Origin: Bifidobacterium scardovii JCM 12489 = DSM 13734
GTDB taxonomy: Bacteria; Actinomycetota; Actinomycetes; Actinomycetales; Bifidobacteriaceae
Direction of reading: 5' to 3'
Assembly: GCF_001042635.1 (NCBI RefSeq)
Contig: NZ_AP012331.1
Location: forward strand, 1,612,001-1,676,000
Length of the DNA: 64,000 bases
Shown here piece after piece: positions 29,594-37,935 of this stretch; positions within the stretch are counted from its first letter, which is position 1; each line of letters begins with the position of its first letter. The notes beneath the pieces were generated by a model. The model had not been told where the DNA came from, did not search any database, and worked only from the letters and a program-made list of their open reading frames with translations. A program made the translations under genes and the position numbers.

Positions 29594-30913
29594 TCACCGA
29601 TCCGAGGCCAACCGCGATTCCAACGCCGCCGCGGACCGATCCTCCTCGGCCATGGCACCGGCGTCAACGCCGCTCCCGGATCGGGCTGCCGCGATGACCT
29701 GCGCATCCCCGATGCCCAAGCTTGCGCCGGCCTGCAGGATCACCAGCTGCTGCTGCACACGATCCGCCTCGATAGCGGCGATCTGGCGCGAAAAGACGAT
29801 GAACCACCCGAGGAAGAACATGCCGGCCAGCGCTTCCACATTGGTCAGCGTGTTGTACCCCATGAGCATGTTGATGCCGAACGCGGCGCACACCAGAATC
29901 GCCAGGTCGGACACGACGTACATCGCCTTGGACAGACGCGGAGCCAGCCATGGCAGGGCCAGCAGCAGCACCCCCATCACGATGGGCAGACCCTTCGCGC
30001 ACACATTGTGCATGATGTAGTGCGGCGTGTAGCGGAACACGCCGATGCCGATGAAGGCGAGGCCGGACACGGTCAGCAGCGTCGAGAGAATGACGATGCG
30101 GACCCTGAAATGCGGGATCTCGTCATGCCTGGTCTCACGCCCAACGTCATGTTTCACCTCGGCGACGGCGCCCGGCCGACCGCCGGCCGCGCCCTGCCTG
30201 GCCGCCGAGGAGATCTCGGCGCCGCCCGCCTGCATCTGCCGGCGGCAGAGCCGTTGCAGGCGCTCGGTCGTGATCAGCTCGGACACGGCGAAGTAGCTGA
30301 CGATGATGATGCAGGTGCCGGCGAGCATCAGCGTCGCGTTGAACATGTTCGCGGCGAAGGTGGTGCGGTCGCCCAGTTGGGAGAAGTTGTTGTGGTACCA
30401 GTTCGGATCGTCGGTGGTCAGGCCGGCGGTGCCCACGCCGGAAATGACGAACAGGGGCAGCAGCGAGGCGATGGTCTTCGCGTTCATGAGTTCGGCCTGC
30501 ACGAAGGTGATATAGCCGACGACGCCGGCGAACCCGGCGCACACCGCCGGCAGGTATCCGCCGAACAGGTGCATGCCCATCAGCGAGTTGACCGCGTTGA
30601 GCATCGCGAACGAAGACAGGAATATCGTCGCCGCGTAGACGACGGACAACGCGACGATTTCGAAGATGCGGCGGATCGGCATCCACCAGCCGTGCTTGAG
30701 GGTGAGCGACCTGGAATTGCTCGCGTACCCGATGCAGAACGAGACGACGCCGCATGCGCAGATCACGCCGGCGCACACGCTCAGACGGCGCTGCGTGACC
30801 TGCCAGATGGCCGGGGCGAACTGAATGTACAGGCTCATGGCCGCGAACGCGATCATCGAGCAGAACAGGAACGAGATCAAGCCGAGCGTCTCGGCCCGCT
30901 GATGTCGTCCCAT
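29594..30913 (-). CDS. Multi-pass membrane protein, DUF998-like
   Basis: A 439-residue protein with about ten to twelve hydrophobic segments, a basic/Ala-rich cytoplasmic loop in the middle (about 235-275) and a polar C-terminal tail of about 60 residues. The segment NWYHNNFSQLGDRTTFAANMFN (about 175-196) resembles the NxxHxxFSxLG motif of DUF998 proteins. I chose the ATG at 30913 because GGAG lies six bases before it; an ATG five codons upstream lacks this. The function is unknown. It is monocistronic and points away from the tRNA-Pro island. Confidence 0.78.
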   Translation of the reverse strand: MGRHQRAETLGLISFLFCSMIAFAAMSLYIQFAPAIWQVTQRRLSVCAGVICACGVVSFCIGYASNSRSLTLKHGWWMPIRRIFEIVALSVVYAATIFLSSFAMLNAVNSLMGMHLFGGYLPAVCAGFAGVVGYITFVQAELMNAKTIASLLPLFVISGVGTAGLTTDDPNWYHNNFSQLGDRTTFAANMFNATLMLAGTCIIIVSYFAVSELITTERLQRLCRRQMQAGGAEISSAARQGAAGGRPGAVAEVKHDVGRETRHDEIPHFRVRIVILSTLLTVSGLAFIGIGVFRYTPHYIMHNVCAKGLPIVMGVLLLALPWLAPRLSKAMYVVSDLAILVCAAFGINMLMGYNTLTNVEALAGMFFLGWFIVFSRQIAAIEADRVQQQLVILQAGASLGIGDAQVIAAARSGSGVDAGAMAEEDRSAAALESRLASDR

Positions 30914-31094
30914 GCCAGCTCCTTCCATGCCACATCTTATTGTAGCGTGACCTGCTTTGCCCTCGCATGATTCCGACCCATTCCCCGCCGCGGCATAATC
31001 ATGCGATTATGGTGTATTCGATGGATTCCCGGCACGGGTCGGAGCCGCACGGGGCGTGATGGCCGGCATGTCTCCGCTACGTCCACGCATACGC

Positions 31095-31100
31095 TACAAT
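31095..31100 (+). promoter_or_regulatory. Putative -10 element of the split tRNA-Pro
   Basis: TACAAT about 25 nt upstream of the tRNA 5' half fits a -10 box. The disrupted tRNA half therefore still lies behind a promoter-like sequence. No clear -35 is visible. Confidence 0.4.
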
Positions 31101-31124
31101 AATGGATTGTCGCTTCGGCGGCCT

Positions 31125-31171
31125 CGGGCTGTAGCGCAGCTTGGTAGCGCGTCTGCTTTGGGAGCAGAATG
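31125..31171 (+). pseudogene. 5' half of a tRNA-Pro(UGG) gene, split by the island
   Basis: The sequence begins CGGGCTGTAGCGCAGCTTGG and covers acceptor 5' strand, D arm and a complete anticodon arm (TCTGC-TTTGGGA-GCAGA, anticodon TGG). It breaks off after ATG in the variable loop into unrelated sequence. The missing T arm and acceptor 3' strand are found at 44701-44731, where the text resumes as ATGTCGCAGG. Together the two halves make a normal tRNA-Pro, so I read them as one gene interrupted by about 13.5 kb. Confidence 0.82.
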
Positions 31172-31258
31172 ATACCAAACCAGCAAAGCTATGACCCTCG
31201 CTGAGGCTTACTGCCGCTTGGGTTTTTAGGTTTCGGCAAAAACTGAAAAATGGCATCC

Positions 31259-31278
31259 GTTAACAATGGTTAACAATG
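31259..31278. repeat. Tandem GTTAACAATG repeats (possible integrase arm sites)
   Basis: GTTAACAATG occurs twice head-to-tail between the broken tRNA half and the intact tRNA-Pro. A further inverted pair of GTTAAC sites (CGTTAACAC 31527-31535, GTGTTAACG 31543-31551) lies just beyond the tRNA terminator. This spacing around an attachment core resembles arm-type sites of tyrosine integrases. The assignment is inferred. Confidence 0.4.
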
Positions 31279-31359
31279 ACCGCAGACCTCCGAGTTTGCG
31301 GATGCTTTAAGGGTTGATTCCGCGGGTGTCTGAAGGTGCAGAGTGTCCCACTCAGTGCG

Positions 31360-31365
31360 TATAAT
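31360..31365 (+). promoter_or_regulatory. -10 element of the island-borne tRNA-Pro
   Basis: A consensus TATAAT is placed 27 nt before the intact tRNA-Pro, giving it its own promoter. The -35 region is not recognisable. Confidence 0.5.
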
Positions 31366-31392
31366 TGAAAAGTTATGCCTTAAGGCATGAAA

Positions 31393-31466
31393 CGGGCTGT
31401 GGCGCAGTTTGGTAGCGCGCTTGCTTTGGGAGCAAGACGTCGCAGGTTCAAATCCTGTCAGCCCGA
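31393..31466 (+). tRNA. tRNA-Pro (anticodon TGG), intact copy at island left end
   Basis: A 74-nt cloverleaf. The acceptor CGGGCTG pairs with CAGCCCG, discriminator A. The anticodon arm is CTTGC-TTTGGGA-GCAAG, anticodon TGG. The T arm is GCAGG-TTCAAAT-CCTGT. Its anticodon stem and variable loop differ from the broken half 220 nt upstream, so it is a diverged copy rather than a duplication of it. Its 3' 30 nt recur at 44704-44733. Confidence 0.95.
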
Positions 31467-31468
31467 CA
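31439..31468 (+). other. Left attachment repeat (attL-like core)
   Basis: The 30-bp segment from GTCGCAGG to GCCCGACA, the 3' part of the tRNA-Pro, is identical to 44704-44733. The homology continues with mismatches through the following terminator hairpin. Direct repeats of a tRNA 3' end about 13.3 kb apart are the signature of site-specific integration. Confidence 0.82.
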
Positions 31469-31472
31469 ATGA

Positions 31473-31511
31473 AAGCCCTACTCCCGCTTGGGATGTAGGG
31501 CTTCTTCTTTT
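31473..31511 (+). terminator. Terminator of the intact tRNA-Pro
   Basis: AAGCCCTAC...GTAGGGCTT with an inner TCCC/GGGA stem, followed by a T-rich tract (CTTCTTTTT). A close relative follows the tRNA fragment at the right end of the island. Confidence 0.85.
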
Positions 31512-31572
31512 TGATCTGGGGTCGTTCGTTAACACGATTCCAGTGTTAACGGATTGACCGAAGCCGTTGGTA

Positions 31573-33006
31573 GGGGGGTGCGGATGTTTTTTTGGACGGT
31601 CAGGCGGCCAGTCCAAGGTGTTTGCGGTATTGCACGGGGCTCATCCAGTCCAGTGACTTCTTGATCCTAGTCTCATTGTAGTGGGTCAGGTAGGCGGATA
31701 AGCGTTCGCGGAACTCCTCGTAGCCCACGCCGCTCCAGTCCCGCCCGTAGAAGAACTCGTTCTTGATCCTGCCGAAGAACCTCTCGGCGGCTGCGTTGTC
31801 CGGGCTGCATCCCTTGGCGCTCATCGACCGGATTAGCCCGTGCTCCTCGCAGATGCGAATCCATTCGTCCCGCCGGTAGTGGCAGCCGCGGTCGGAATGG
31901 ATGATTGGATGTTCACCATCCCTGAGCGTGGCGACCGCGTCGAGGAGCATCCGGTTCGCCATGTCGGCGTTCGGGGAGCGCGACAAGGTCCAGGAGACGA
32001 CCATGCCGTCGAAGCAGTCGACCACCGGGGAGAGCCAGCACTTGTACCCGTCCATGGTGAACTGGGTGACGTCCGTGACCCACAGCGCGTTCGGCGCGTC
32101 GGTGTGGAAGTCCCGCTCCACGAGGTTCGCCGGGCCTCGCCGATCTCCCCCCTCATAGGAGCTCCACCGCTTCGGGCGTTTCAGGTACACTGGCCGCAGT
32201 CCCTCCTCGCGCATGATCCGGCGCACTACCTTCTCCGAGACGACGAGCGGGTCCGTCTCGTCGAGGCGCAGCATGCGGTGGATGGTCCGGTAGCCCCACA
32301 CGCGCCCGCCCTTCTCGAACAGGCTCGTGACGCGGGCCCGCAGCACGGCGTACCTGTCGCCCGCGGTGATCGCGCCGCGCTCGTAATAGTAGGTGCTGCG
32401 TTTCAGCCCCACGGCCTTCAGACAGGACGCCAGGCCGAATTCACCCCTGATCGCGTCGACGACCCGCGTCCTCTCCCTGTTCGTCAGCATGGACGGGTCG
32501 AGGCGCGGGTCGTCGGCTTTTAAAACATTGATCGTCTCCCGCATCACCGCGTTCTCCAACCTGAGGGCCTCCACCTGCCGGCGCAGCTCCTCCACGTCAT
32601 CGCCGGCCGCGGACACCGGTCCGGCCGGTGCCGGCGCGTTTCTCCTATCCATCAGTCCCAGTATCCCCTCGCTCCGGTAGCGGCGCATCCACTGGTACAC
32701 GCTCGTCGGCGTGCAACCCGCGTCGCGCGCCACGCGGGCGAGGGACTCGCCGCCGAGCGCGCGTCTGGCCGCGTTCGTCTTGCACTCCAGCGCATACGAA
32801 CGCCTGCACTCGCCCGTGTAGCGCGGGTCCTCGCGAACCCATTTCACCACCGCGCCCTCGGACGGGTAGCCGAGCTCGGCGACGACCTTCCTGATGGTCA
32901 TGCCCTCCGTGAAATACAGGTCAACGGCCCTGCGCCGATCCTCCATCGAAAACATGCGGACTCCAATCCGGACGCCAAAACGTCCAACTTTTCGCCCGCA
33001 CCCCCT
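31573..33006 (-). mobile_element. IS3-family insertion sequence
   Basis: The element carries one transposase gene and imperfect terminal inverted repeats. The left end reads GGGGGGTGCGGATG then a T-run and TTGGACG; the right end, read inward, is AGGGGGTGCGGGCG then AAAAGTTGGACG. The exact ends are uncertain by a few bases because both flanks are G/C runs. No 3-bp target duplication is visible, and the left flank does not continue the phage gene found on the right. This fits an adjacent deletion during or after insertion. Confidence 0.85.
31600..32955 (-). CDS. IS3-family transposase (single ORF)
   Basis: A 451-residue DDE transposase. The N-terminal region has two helix-turn-helix units (TIRKVVAELGYPSEGAVVKWV and SLARVARDAGCTPTSVYQWMRRYRS). 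A coiled coil follows (VEELRRQVEALRLENAVMRETINVLK), then the HTH_21 region and the rve integrase core. The catalytic triad is Asp in WVTDVTQF, Asp in IIHSDRGCHY and Glu in NAAAERFFGRIKNE. Many IS3 elements need a -1 frameshift between orfA and orfB; here both parts are fused in one frame. It appears intact. It interrupts the prophage remnant and probably caused loss of its early genes. Confidence 0.95.
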   Translation of the reverse strand: MFSMEDRRRAVDLYFTEGMTIRKVVAELGYPSEGAVVKWVREDPRYTGECRRSYALECKTNAARRALGGESLARVARDAGCTPTSVYQWMRRYRSEGILGLMDRRNAPAPAGPVSAAGDDVEELRRQVEALRLENAVMRETINVLKADDPRLDPSMLTNRERTRVVDAIRGEFGLASCLKAVGLKRSTYYYERGAITAGDRYAVLRARVTSLFEKGGRVWGYRTIHRMLRLDETDPLVVSEKVVRRIMREEGLRPVYLKRPKRWSSYEGGDRRGPANLVERDFHTDAPNALWVTDVTQFTMDGYKCWLSPVVDCFDGMVVSWTLSRSPNADMANRMLLDAVATLRDGEHPIIHSDRGCHYRRDEWIRICEEHGLIRSMSAKGCSPDNAAAERFFGRIKNEFFYGRDWSGVGYEEFRERLSAYLTHYNETRIKKSLDWMSPVQYRKHLGLAA

Positions 33007-34730
33007 CCGATACCGCGGACCTAAGCTTCTACCATATCAGCGCATGGGAGGCCGTGGAGAAGACCGCCGCCAAGTTCAATCTGGAAATCACCGCCAGCTA
33101 CCTCATGGATCCGGCCCACACGCACATCACCGACCGGGCCATCAACCTCGTCAAAGCACAAGGCGACCAGACCGGCATACCACGCCGCTTCGAGTACGGG
33201 CATGATCTCAAGGGCATCGTTCGCACCGTGGACGCCAGCCATGTGAAAACCAGACTCTATGGGTACGGCAAGGGACTGCCCACCTTGGACGAGGAAGGCA
33301 ACGAGACCGGCGGCTACGGGCGGCGCATCGACTTTAAGGACATCAACAACGGCAAACCCTACGTCGAAGACCAGCAGGCCACCGCATTGTGGGGCGTGCC
33401 CGGCCCGGCCGTAAGCACGCTGGGAGCGAACCTCATCACGGGCGGCGGGTTCGAGAAGACCTACGGCGCGGGATGGCTGCTCTCACCGTCCACGGCATTC
33501 CTCGACGCGCTCGTCAAGAAGAACGGCGACATCACCCCCTGCGAGGGGAAGGTCATGCTGCGCATGGGCACCGACACCGACACATGCGCCACGTCCGCGA
33601 TCTGCGACCCCACCAAAGTCAAAGGCGGCCGGGAATACCAGCTGACCATGTGGACCCACGGGGCGGCAAGCGCGACCGTGAGCCTGAAGGTCTCGCAGAA
33701 CGTGACCGTGTACCCGACCTCCGACATCGTGCTCACGCCGCCCGCGAACACAGGCCGGTGGACGAAGACCACGCGCCGGTTCACCACCCACGCCAAGTGC
33801 GACTCGATCCGTATCCAGGTCGAGAAGCCCACCGGCGTCATGTATGTGGACGACATCAGCCTCATGGAAGTCGCCACCACGAGTATCCACCCGGCCGAGG
33901 GCATCTACGAGAACGGCGACTGCGAGGACAAGGCCCAGCTGCTCGCCGAAACCAAAGCCGAGCTGAAGCGACGCAGCACACCCACCATCAGCTACGAGGC
34001 CGACGTGCTCACCCTCGCAAGATCCGGCATGAACACGCAAGGCGTGGCATTGGGAGACCGCGTGCTGCTCGTGGACACCACCTTCACACCCGACCTGCGG
34101 CTCTCCGGGCGCGTGCTGCAACTGGAGGAAAACCTGCTCGACCCGGCGTTGACGGTCATTACGATCGGCAACATCATCGAACGGTTCACCACGTCTAGCC
34201 GCAACGTGCAACAACGTCTCGACCGCGTGATCGCCGACACCGGCGCATGGCAGTCCACCAGCCAACAAGTGGCCCAGAACGCCTCCAAATGGGATCAGGT
34301 CGCCCAAACCGTCGTGGACAACACCAACCGATGGAACGACGCCACGAACACCGTCGAAACCAACGCATCCCGATGGGAGGCGACCACGAACACCGTCAAC
34401 GGGAACACCGACAGCTGGAACAACGCGGCGACAATCCTGGCAGCCAAACAGGATGCGTGGGACCATGCGAGCGAAACCCTCGACGCACGGCGACCCGACT
34501 GGGATGCCGCCACGGCGAGCGTGGCGGAGAGATCACGCGCATGGGACGACGCGGCCGCCATCGCCGCCAGCCACGCGCAGGCAATCAGCCAATCCACCAC
34601 GGGCGGCGTCACCATCCACCACGACCAGCTCGCCATCACCTTAGGCGAGACGATCGGCCTGACCGACGAAACCGGCACCACATGGACGTTCACCAACGGC
34701 GCGTTCGTCAAACAGGAAACCACCGAGTAA
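33006..34730 (+). pseudogene. Prophage tail protein (endopeptidase-tail type), 5'-truncated
   Basis: The frame is open from the IS edge (SDTADLSFYHISAWEAVEKTAAKFN) to the stop, about 574 codons, with no start signal at its beginning; the first usable start is a GTG at 33054 within the domain. The segment IPRRFEYGHDLKGIVRTVDASHVKTRLYGYGKGL is typical of siphophage tail-associated (prophage endopeptidase tail) proteins. The centre has a carbohydrate-binding-like beta region (about 130-280) and the C-terminal third is a Trp/Asn-periodic repeat (TNRWNDATNTVETNASRWEATTNTV). The N-terminus was removed by the IS-associated deletion, so assembly function is probably lost. Confidence 0.8.
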
Positions 34731-34740
34731 AGAAACAGCA

Positions 34741-36015
34741 TTGGAAATCGAGAAATACCGCACCATCGAAACCACGCTCGACCTCGCCAACGACTACACG
34801 CCACCCATCAGGCTGAACGCCGGAGACATCGACGGACGCATCCTCAAGTTCCACATCACCGACGGCGGCAACGACGTGGACGACCTCAACGGGCTGAAGG
34901 CGAACCTGACATGGAACCGCGACCCCACGGATCCGGCCAGCGGCGGCGGATACACCAGCATGACCAAGACCAGCGGCACCGACAACCCCACCGGCGTCCA
35001 CCAAGTCAGTTTCACTACACCGGTGCCGCGCGCCCTGCTCCTGCAAGCCGGGGAACGAACCGTGGCGGGCATCGACATCGAGGACGCCGACGGCAACGTC
35101 ATCACCAGCCGAAACATCCCCGTGCTCATCGACCCCGCCCGCCTCAACCCCAAGGCAGGAGAACTCGCCGACCCCCTGAAAGACCTGCACGACACCATCG
35201 ACCAGGCACAGGAACTAATCGACACCGCAAGCATCGACCTCGGCACCGTCACCACCCTCAACCCCAACAGGAAAGCCACCGGCGCGCTCACCGGCAGCGG
35301 ATGGAAACGCAAACTTAACCTCTCCCTCCCACGCGGCAGCACCATCAGCAGCATGACCGCCGCCGCCCTCGACACCGGCACGCCCACCGTCACCACCGGC
35401 ACGGATACGAACGGCGACATCACCGTCGCACTGGGACTGCCACGCGGCAAACAGGGAGAGAAAGGCGACAAAGGCGACCCCGGAGACGCGGGCGGCATCG
35501 CCACGGCAGACAAGCCGGGCATCGTCATGCCGGGATCGGATTTCGGGATATTCTCCGACGGCACCCTGTACCTGAAGGACAACGGACGCCTCTATTCCCA
35601 GTACGAACTGTTCGACTACCCATTCAACGTGGCCTGCACCGTCGTGTATTCCGGCATGGGCGTGTACAGTCACGCGCTACTCACGCTCTCACCCAACCGC
35701 TACTACAACAACGGCAAAACCGTCACCGGGCCGGTCACCTTCCCCGTATTGTCAAGCAAATACCAATTCACTTCGGACTCCGCCGGAACACGGCAGGTCT
35801 TCGTGCAATCCGTCAGCAAGACCACAGGCGGCACCATCAACGCGGAATGGCTCATCGCCAAGATCACGCCCGTGACCGGCACACGGAACATCACCATCGA
35901 GTTCACCGACGGCGCGGGCAACGCCAAAGCGTTCACCCTCGCTGGCAGCGACTCGGCAAGCGTGTGCTCGCCGCCGTTCAGTGTCCACCTCAACGGATTG
36001 AAGAGCGTGTCCTGA
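34741..36015 (+). CDS. Phage baseplate upper protein (BppU-like N-terminus)
   Basis: A 424-residue structural protein. The first 130 residues (TLDLANDYTPPIRLNAGDIDGRILKFHITDGG) match BppU-type N-terminal domains that attach receptor-binding modules to siphophage baseplates. A short helical linker follows (about 135-160), then a collagen-like GKQGEKGDKGDPGDAGG at about 239-255, then a beta-rich C-terminal head likely to contact the host surface. The start is a TTG directly after the tail gene; no better ATG exists before the conserved domain. It overlaps the next gene in TGATG. Confidence 0.82.
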   Translation: MEIEKYRTIETTLDLANDYTPPIRLNAGDIDGRILKFHITDGGNDVDDLNGLKANLTWNRDPTDPASGGGYTSMTKTSGTDNPTGVHQVSFTTPVPRALLLQAGERTVAGIDIEDADGNVITSRNIPVLIDPARLNPKAGELADPLKDLHDTIDQAQELIDTASIDLGTVTTLNPNRKATGALTGSGWKRKLNLSLPRGSTISSMTAAALDTGTPTVTTGTDTNGDITVALGLPRGKQGEKGDKGDPGDAGGIATADKPGIVMPGSDFGIFSDGTLYLKDNGRLYSQYELFDYPFNVACTVVYSGMGVYSHALLTLSPNRYYNNGKTVTGPVTFPVLSSKYQFTSDSAGTRQVFVQSVSKTTGGTINAEWLIAKITPVTGTRNITIEFTDGAGNAKAFTLAGSDSASVCSPPFSVHLNGLKSVS

Positions 36016-36359
36016 TGGATATGACCATCCCCATCGTGTGCACGATCCTCGGATCCGGCACACTCACCACACTCGTCACATGGCTCCTACGCCGCATCGA
36101 CCAACGCAGGGACATGGAACAGGCCATAGCCGAATCCGCGACCATCCGCCGGCTCGAACTGGAGATCTACCGGCAAAGCCTGTTCCTCCCGACCACGAGC
36201 CGTATGCAGCATGAACATCAGCTCGACGCCGGCAAGGCATACGTGGAACGCGGCGGCAACGGCGCGGGCCACGCCCGCTACCAGCAGCTGAACGACGACT
36301 ACCGGCACCGGCTCGACGCCGACGACTGGAACTACCAATCACGACATCCGCATAACTGA
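36015..36359 (+). CDS. Small phage protein with N-terminal membrane helix
   Basis: A 114-residue protein with one transmembrane segment (IPIVCTILGSGTLTTLVTWLL, about 5-25). A charged helical region with RRIDQRRDMEQAIAESATIRRLELEIYRQSLF follows, then a polar tail. It is translationally coupled to the baseplate gene (TGATG) and stands before the lysis genes. Such proteins are common in actinobacterial prophages at this position and may assist lysis, but I cannot assign a function. Confidence 0.75.
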   Translation: MDMTIPIVCTILGSGTLTTLVTWLLRRIDQRRDMEQAIAESATIRRLELEIYRQSLFLPTTSRMQHEHQLDAGKAYVERGGNGAGHARYQQLNDDYRHRLDADDWNYQSRHPHN

Positions 36360-36390
36360 AGAACAACAGAACAGACCGATCAGTCAACCC

Positions 36391-36428
36391 GGAAGCCCCA
36401 TGCGACGCCAATCGCCATGGGGCTTTCC
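36391..36428 (+). terminator. Hairpin between phage structural and lysis genes
   Basis: GGAAGCCCCATG (36391-36402) pairs with CATGGGGCTTTCC (36416-36428) over a 13-nt loop. It has the shape of an intrinsic terminator with a weak tail and lies just before the endolysin ribosome binding site. Confidence 0.6.
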
Positions 36429-36448
36429 CCATAGGAGAGGACAAAGGC

Positions 36449-37513
36449 ATGTCCAAAATCAGACACCGATTACTTGCGACTGTGGCGTTGCTGCTCGCCA
36501 TGTTCACCGTCACGCCCAGCGCGATGGCCGACATGCGCGGCATCGACGTAAGCGGCTGGCAGTCGCCGACCGTCACCTGCACCGCCGACTACGACTTCGC
36601 CGTGGTCAAGGCCACGCAGGGCACCGGCTTCACCAACGGCTACATGACATCCCAGGCGCAGTGCGTACAGCAGCGGAACAAGAGCCTCGGCTTCTACCAC
36701 TACGCCGGCGGCGGCAACGCCACGGCCGAGGCCGACCACTTCGTCAACACCGTGCGCCCCTACATCGGCCGGGCGGTCCTCGTGCTCGACTGGGAAGGCT
36801 ACCAGAACGCCGCGTGGGGTGATTCCAACTGGGTGCGCGTCTTCGTCAACCGCGTGCATGCGAGGACCGGGGTATGGCCGCTCGTCTACACGAGCGCCGC
36901 ATACCTGTATCAGATCCCGGCCGATGTACGCGGCCGTTGCGGGTTGTGGGTGGCGCAGTACGCCAACAACGCGGCGACCGGCTACCAGAGCCGTCCGTGG
37001 AACTACGGGCTCTACGGCGAGGCCATGCGCCAGTACACCAGCAACGGGCGCATTGCGGGTTATGCGGGCCCGTTGGATCTGAACTACTTCCGTGGCACCG
37101 CCGCCCAGTGGAACAAGTACGCCAACCCCGGCAACACTAATACGCCCGCTCCGGCACCGCAGCCCCAACCCGCACCCCAGCCGAGCAGGCCGAGTACGGG
37201 TAATGGCTACAGCGTGGTGGTGCGTTCCGGCGACACCATCAGCGGCATCGCCGCCCGCACCGGCCTGTGGCCCGTGACCGCATGGAGCGTACCCAGCGGG
37301 AACATCAACCGCATCTGGCCCGGCCAGACCGTCACCTACCGAGGCAATGGCACCGCCGCCAACACCAATGCGACCGGCACTCGGATCCACGTCGTCAAGA
37401 GCGGCGAGACATTGAGCGGCATCTTCGGCGCTTCCGGCTGGCAGCGCGTCGCCCAGCTCAACGGGTTACGGAACCCGAATCTCATCTACCCCGGACAGCA
37501 GTTGCGCTACTAA
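36449..37513 (+). CDS. Endolysin: GH25 muramidase with two LysM domains
   Basis: A 354-residue cell-wall lytic enzyme. The signal peptide (RLLATVALLLAMFTVTPSAMA, cleavage near 27) implies export by the host Sec system. The GH25 domain spans about 28-225: RGIDVSGWQ carries the first catalytic-site aspartate, FAVVKATQG and VLDWEGY carry the catalytic Asp/Glu pair. A Pro/Ala/Gln linker follows (PAPAPQPQPAPQPSRP). Two LysM peptidoglycan-binding repeats come next, YSVVVRSGDTISGIAARTG and IHVVKSGETLSGIFGASG. It is followed by the holin. GGAGAGGACAAAGGC precedes the ATG. Confidence 0.95.
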   Translation: MSKIRHRLLATVALLLAMFTVTPSAMADMRGIDVSGWQSPTVTCTADYDFAVVKATQGTGFTNGYMTSQAQCVQQRNKSLGFYHYAGGGNATAEADHFVNTVRPYIGRAVLVLDWEGYQNAAWGDSNWVRVFVNRVHARTGVWPLVYTSAAYLYQIPADVRGRCGLWVAQYANNAATGYQSRPWNYGLYGEAMRQYTSNGRIAGYAGPLDLNYFRGTAAQWNKYANPGNTNTPAPAPQPQPAPQPSRPSTGNGYSVVVRSGDTISGIAARTGLWPVTAWSVPSGNINRIWPGQTVTYRGNGTAANTNATGTRIHVVKSGETLSGIFGASGWQRVAQLNGLRNPNLIYPGQQLRY

Positions 37514-37600
37514 GCAGCCGTCGAATCGTCTGCGGCCTTCGGCACCACGCCGGAGGCCGCCACTTTCATATCCAAGACCGACCAATCCAAGGAGAACCTT

Positions 37601-37888
37601 ATGGACATTCCCACGGCAACCACCCTAGCCGCCGGCATCGTTGCCCTAATCGCGCCGGCGCTGATTCAGGCGTTCAAGAAGCATATCCCCGCCGACTACG
37701 TGGGCCTGACCAGCCTCGGCGTGAGCATCCTGCTCGGCGTCATCGCCATCGCCGCCACCAACGGCTTCCACGGCTACGGATGGGGCATCATCCTCACCGG
37801 AGTCATCGGCGTCGCGCAAGCCGTCTACACCTTGGTAAACCAAGTATTCAGCGGCAAATTCAGCAAGGACAAGGACGTACTGTCTTAG
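37601..37888 (+). CDS. Phage holin
   Basis: A 95-residue membrane protein with two to three transmembrane segments (TTLAAGIVALIAPALIQAF, GLTSLGVSILLGVIAIAATN, GWGIILTGVIGVAQAVYTLV) and a charged C-terminus (GKFSKDKDVLS), the usual holin layout. It lies 87 nt downstream of the endolysin with AAGGAGAACCTT before the ATG, so the two form the lysis cassette. Because the endolysin has its own signal peptide, the holin may mainly trigger depolarisation. Confidence 0.88.
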   Translation: MDIPTATTLAAGIVALIAPALIQAFKKHIPADYVGLTSLGVSILLGVIAIAATNGFHGYGWGIILTGVIGVAQAVYTLVNQVFSGKFSKDKDVLS

Positions 37889-37892
37889 AAAA

Positions 37893-37934
37893 AATGGATG
37901 TCGGGCAGTGTCATCTTATCGCCCGACATCCATT
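37893..37934. terminator. Terminator between holin and restriction gene
   Basis: AATGGATGTCGGGC (37893-37906) pairs with GCCCGACATCCATT (37921-37934) over 14 nt, separating convergent holin and restriction-endonuclease genes. Confidence 0.85.
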
Positions 37935-37935
37935 G

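Noticed and set aside
31172..31392. An integrase C-terminus fused to the left tRNA fragment
   Set aside because: A short frame ending DTKPAKL follows the tRNA half, but it is too short and lacks the tyrosine-recombinase motif.
31571..33009. A precise target-site duplication for the IS3 element
   Set aside because: The bases outside the inverted repeats do not match under any end assignment I tried, so no duplication is claimed.
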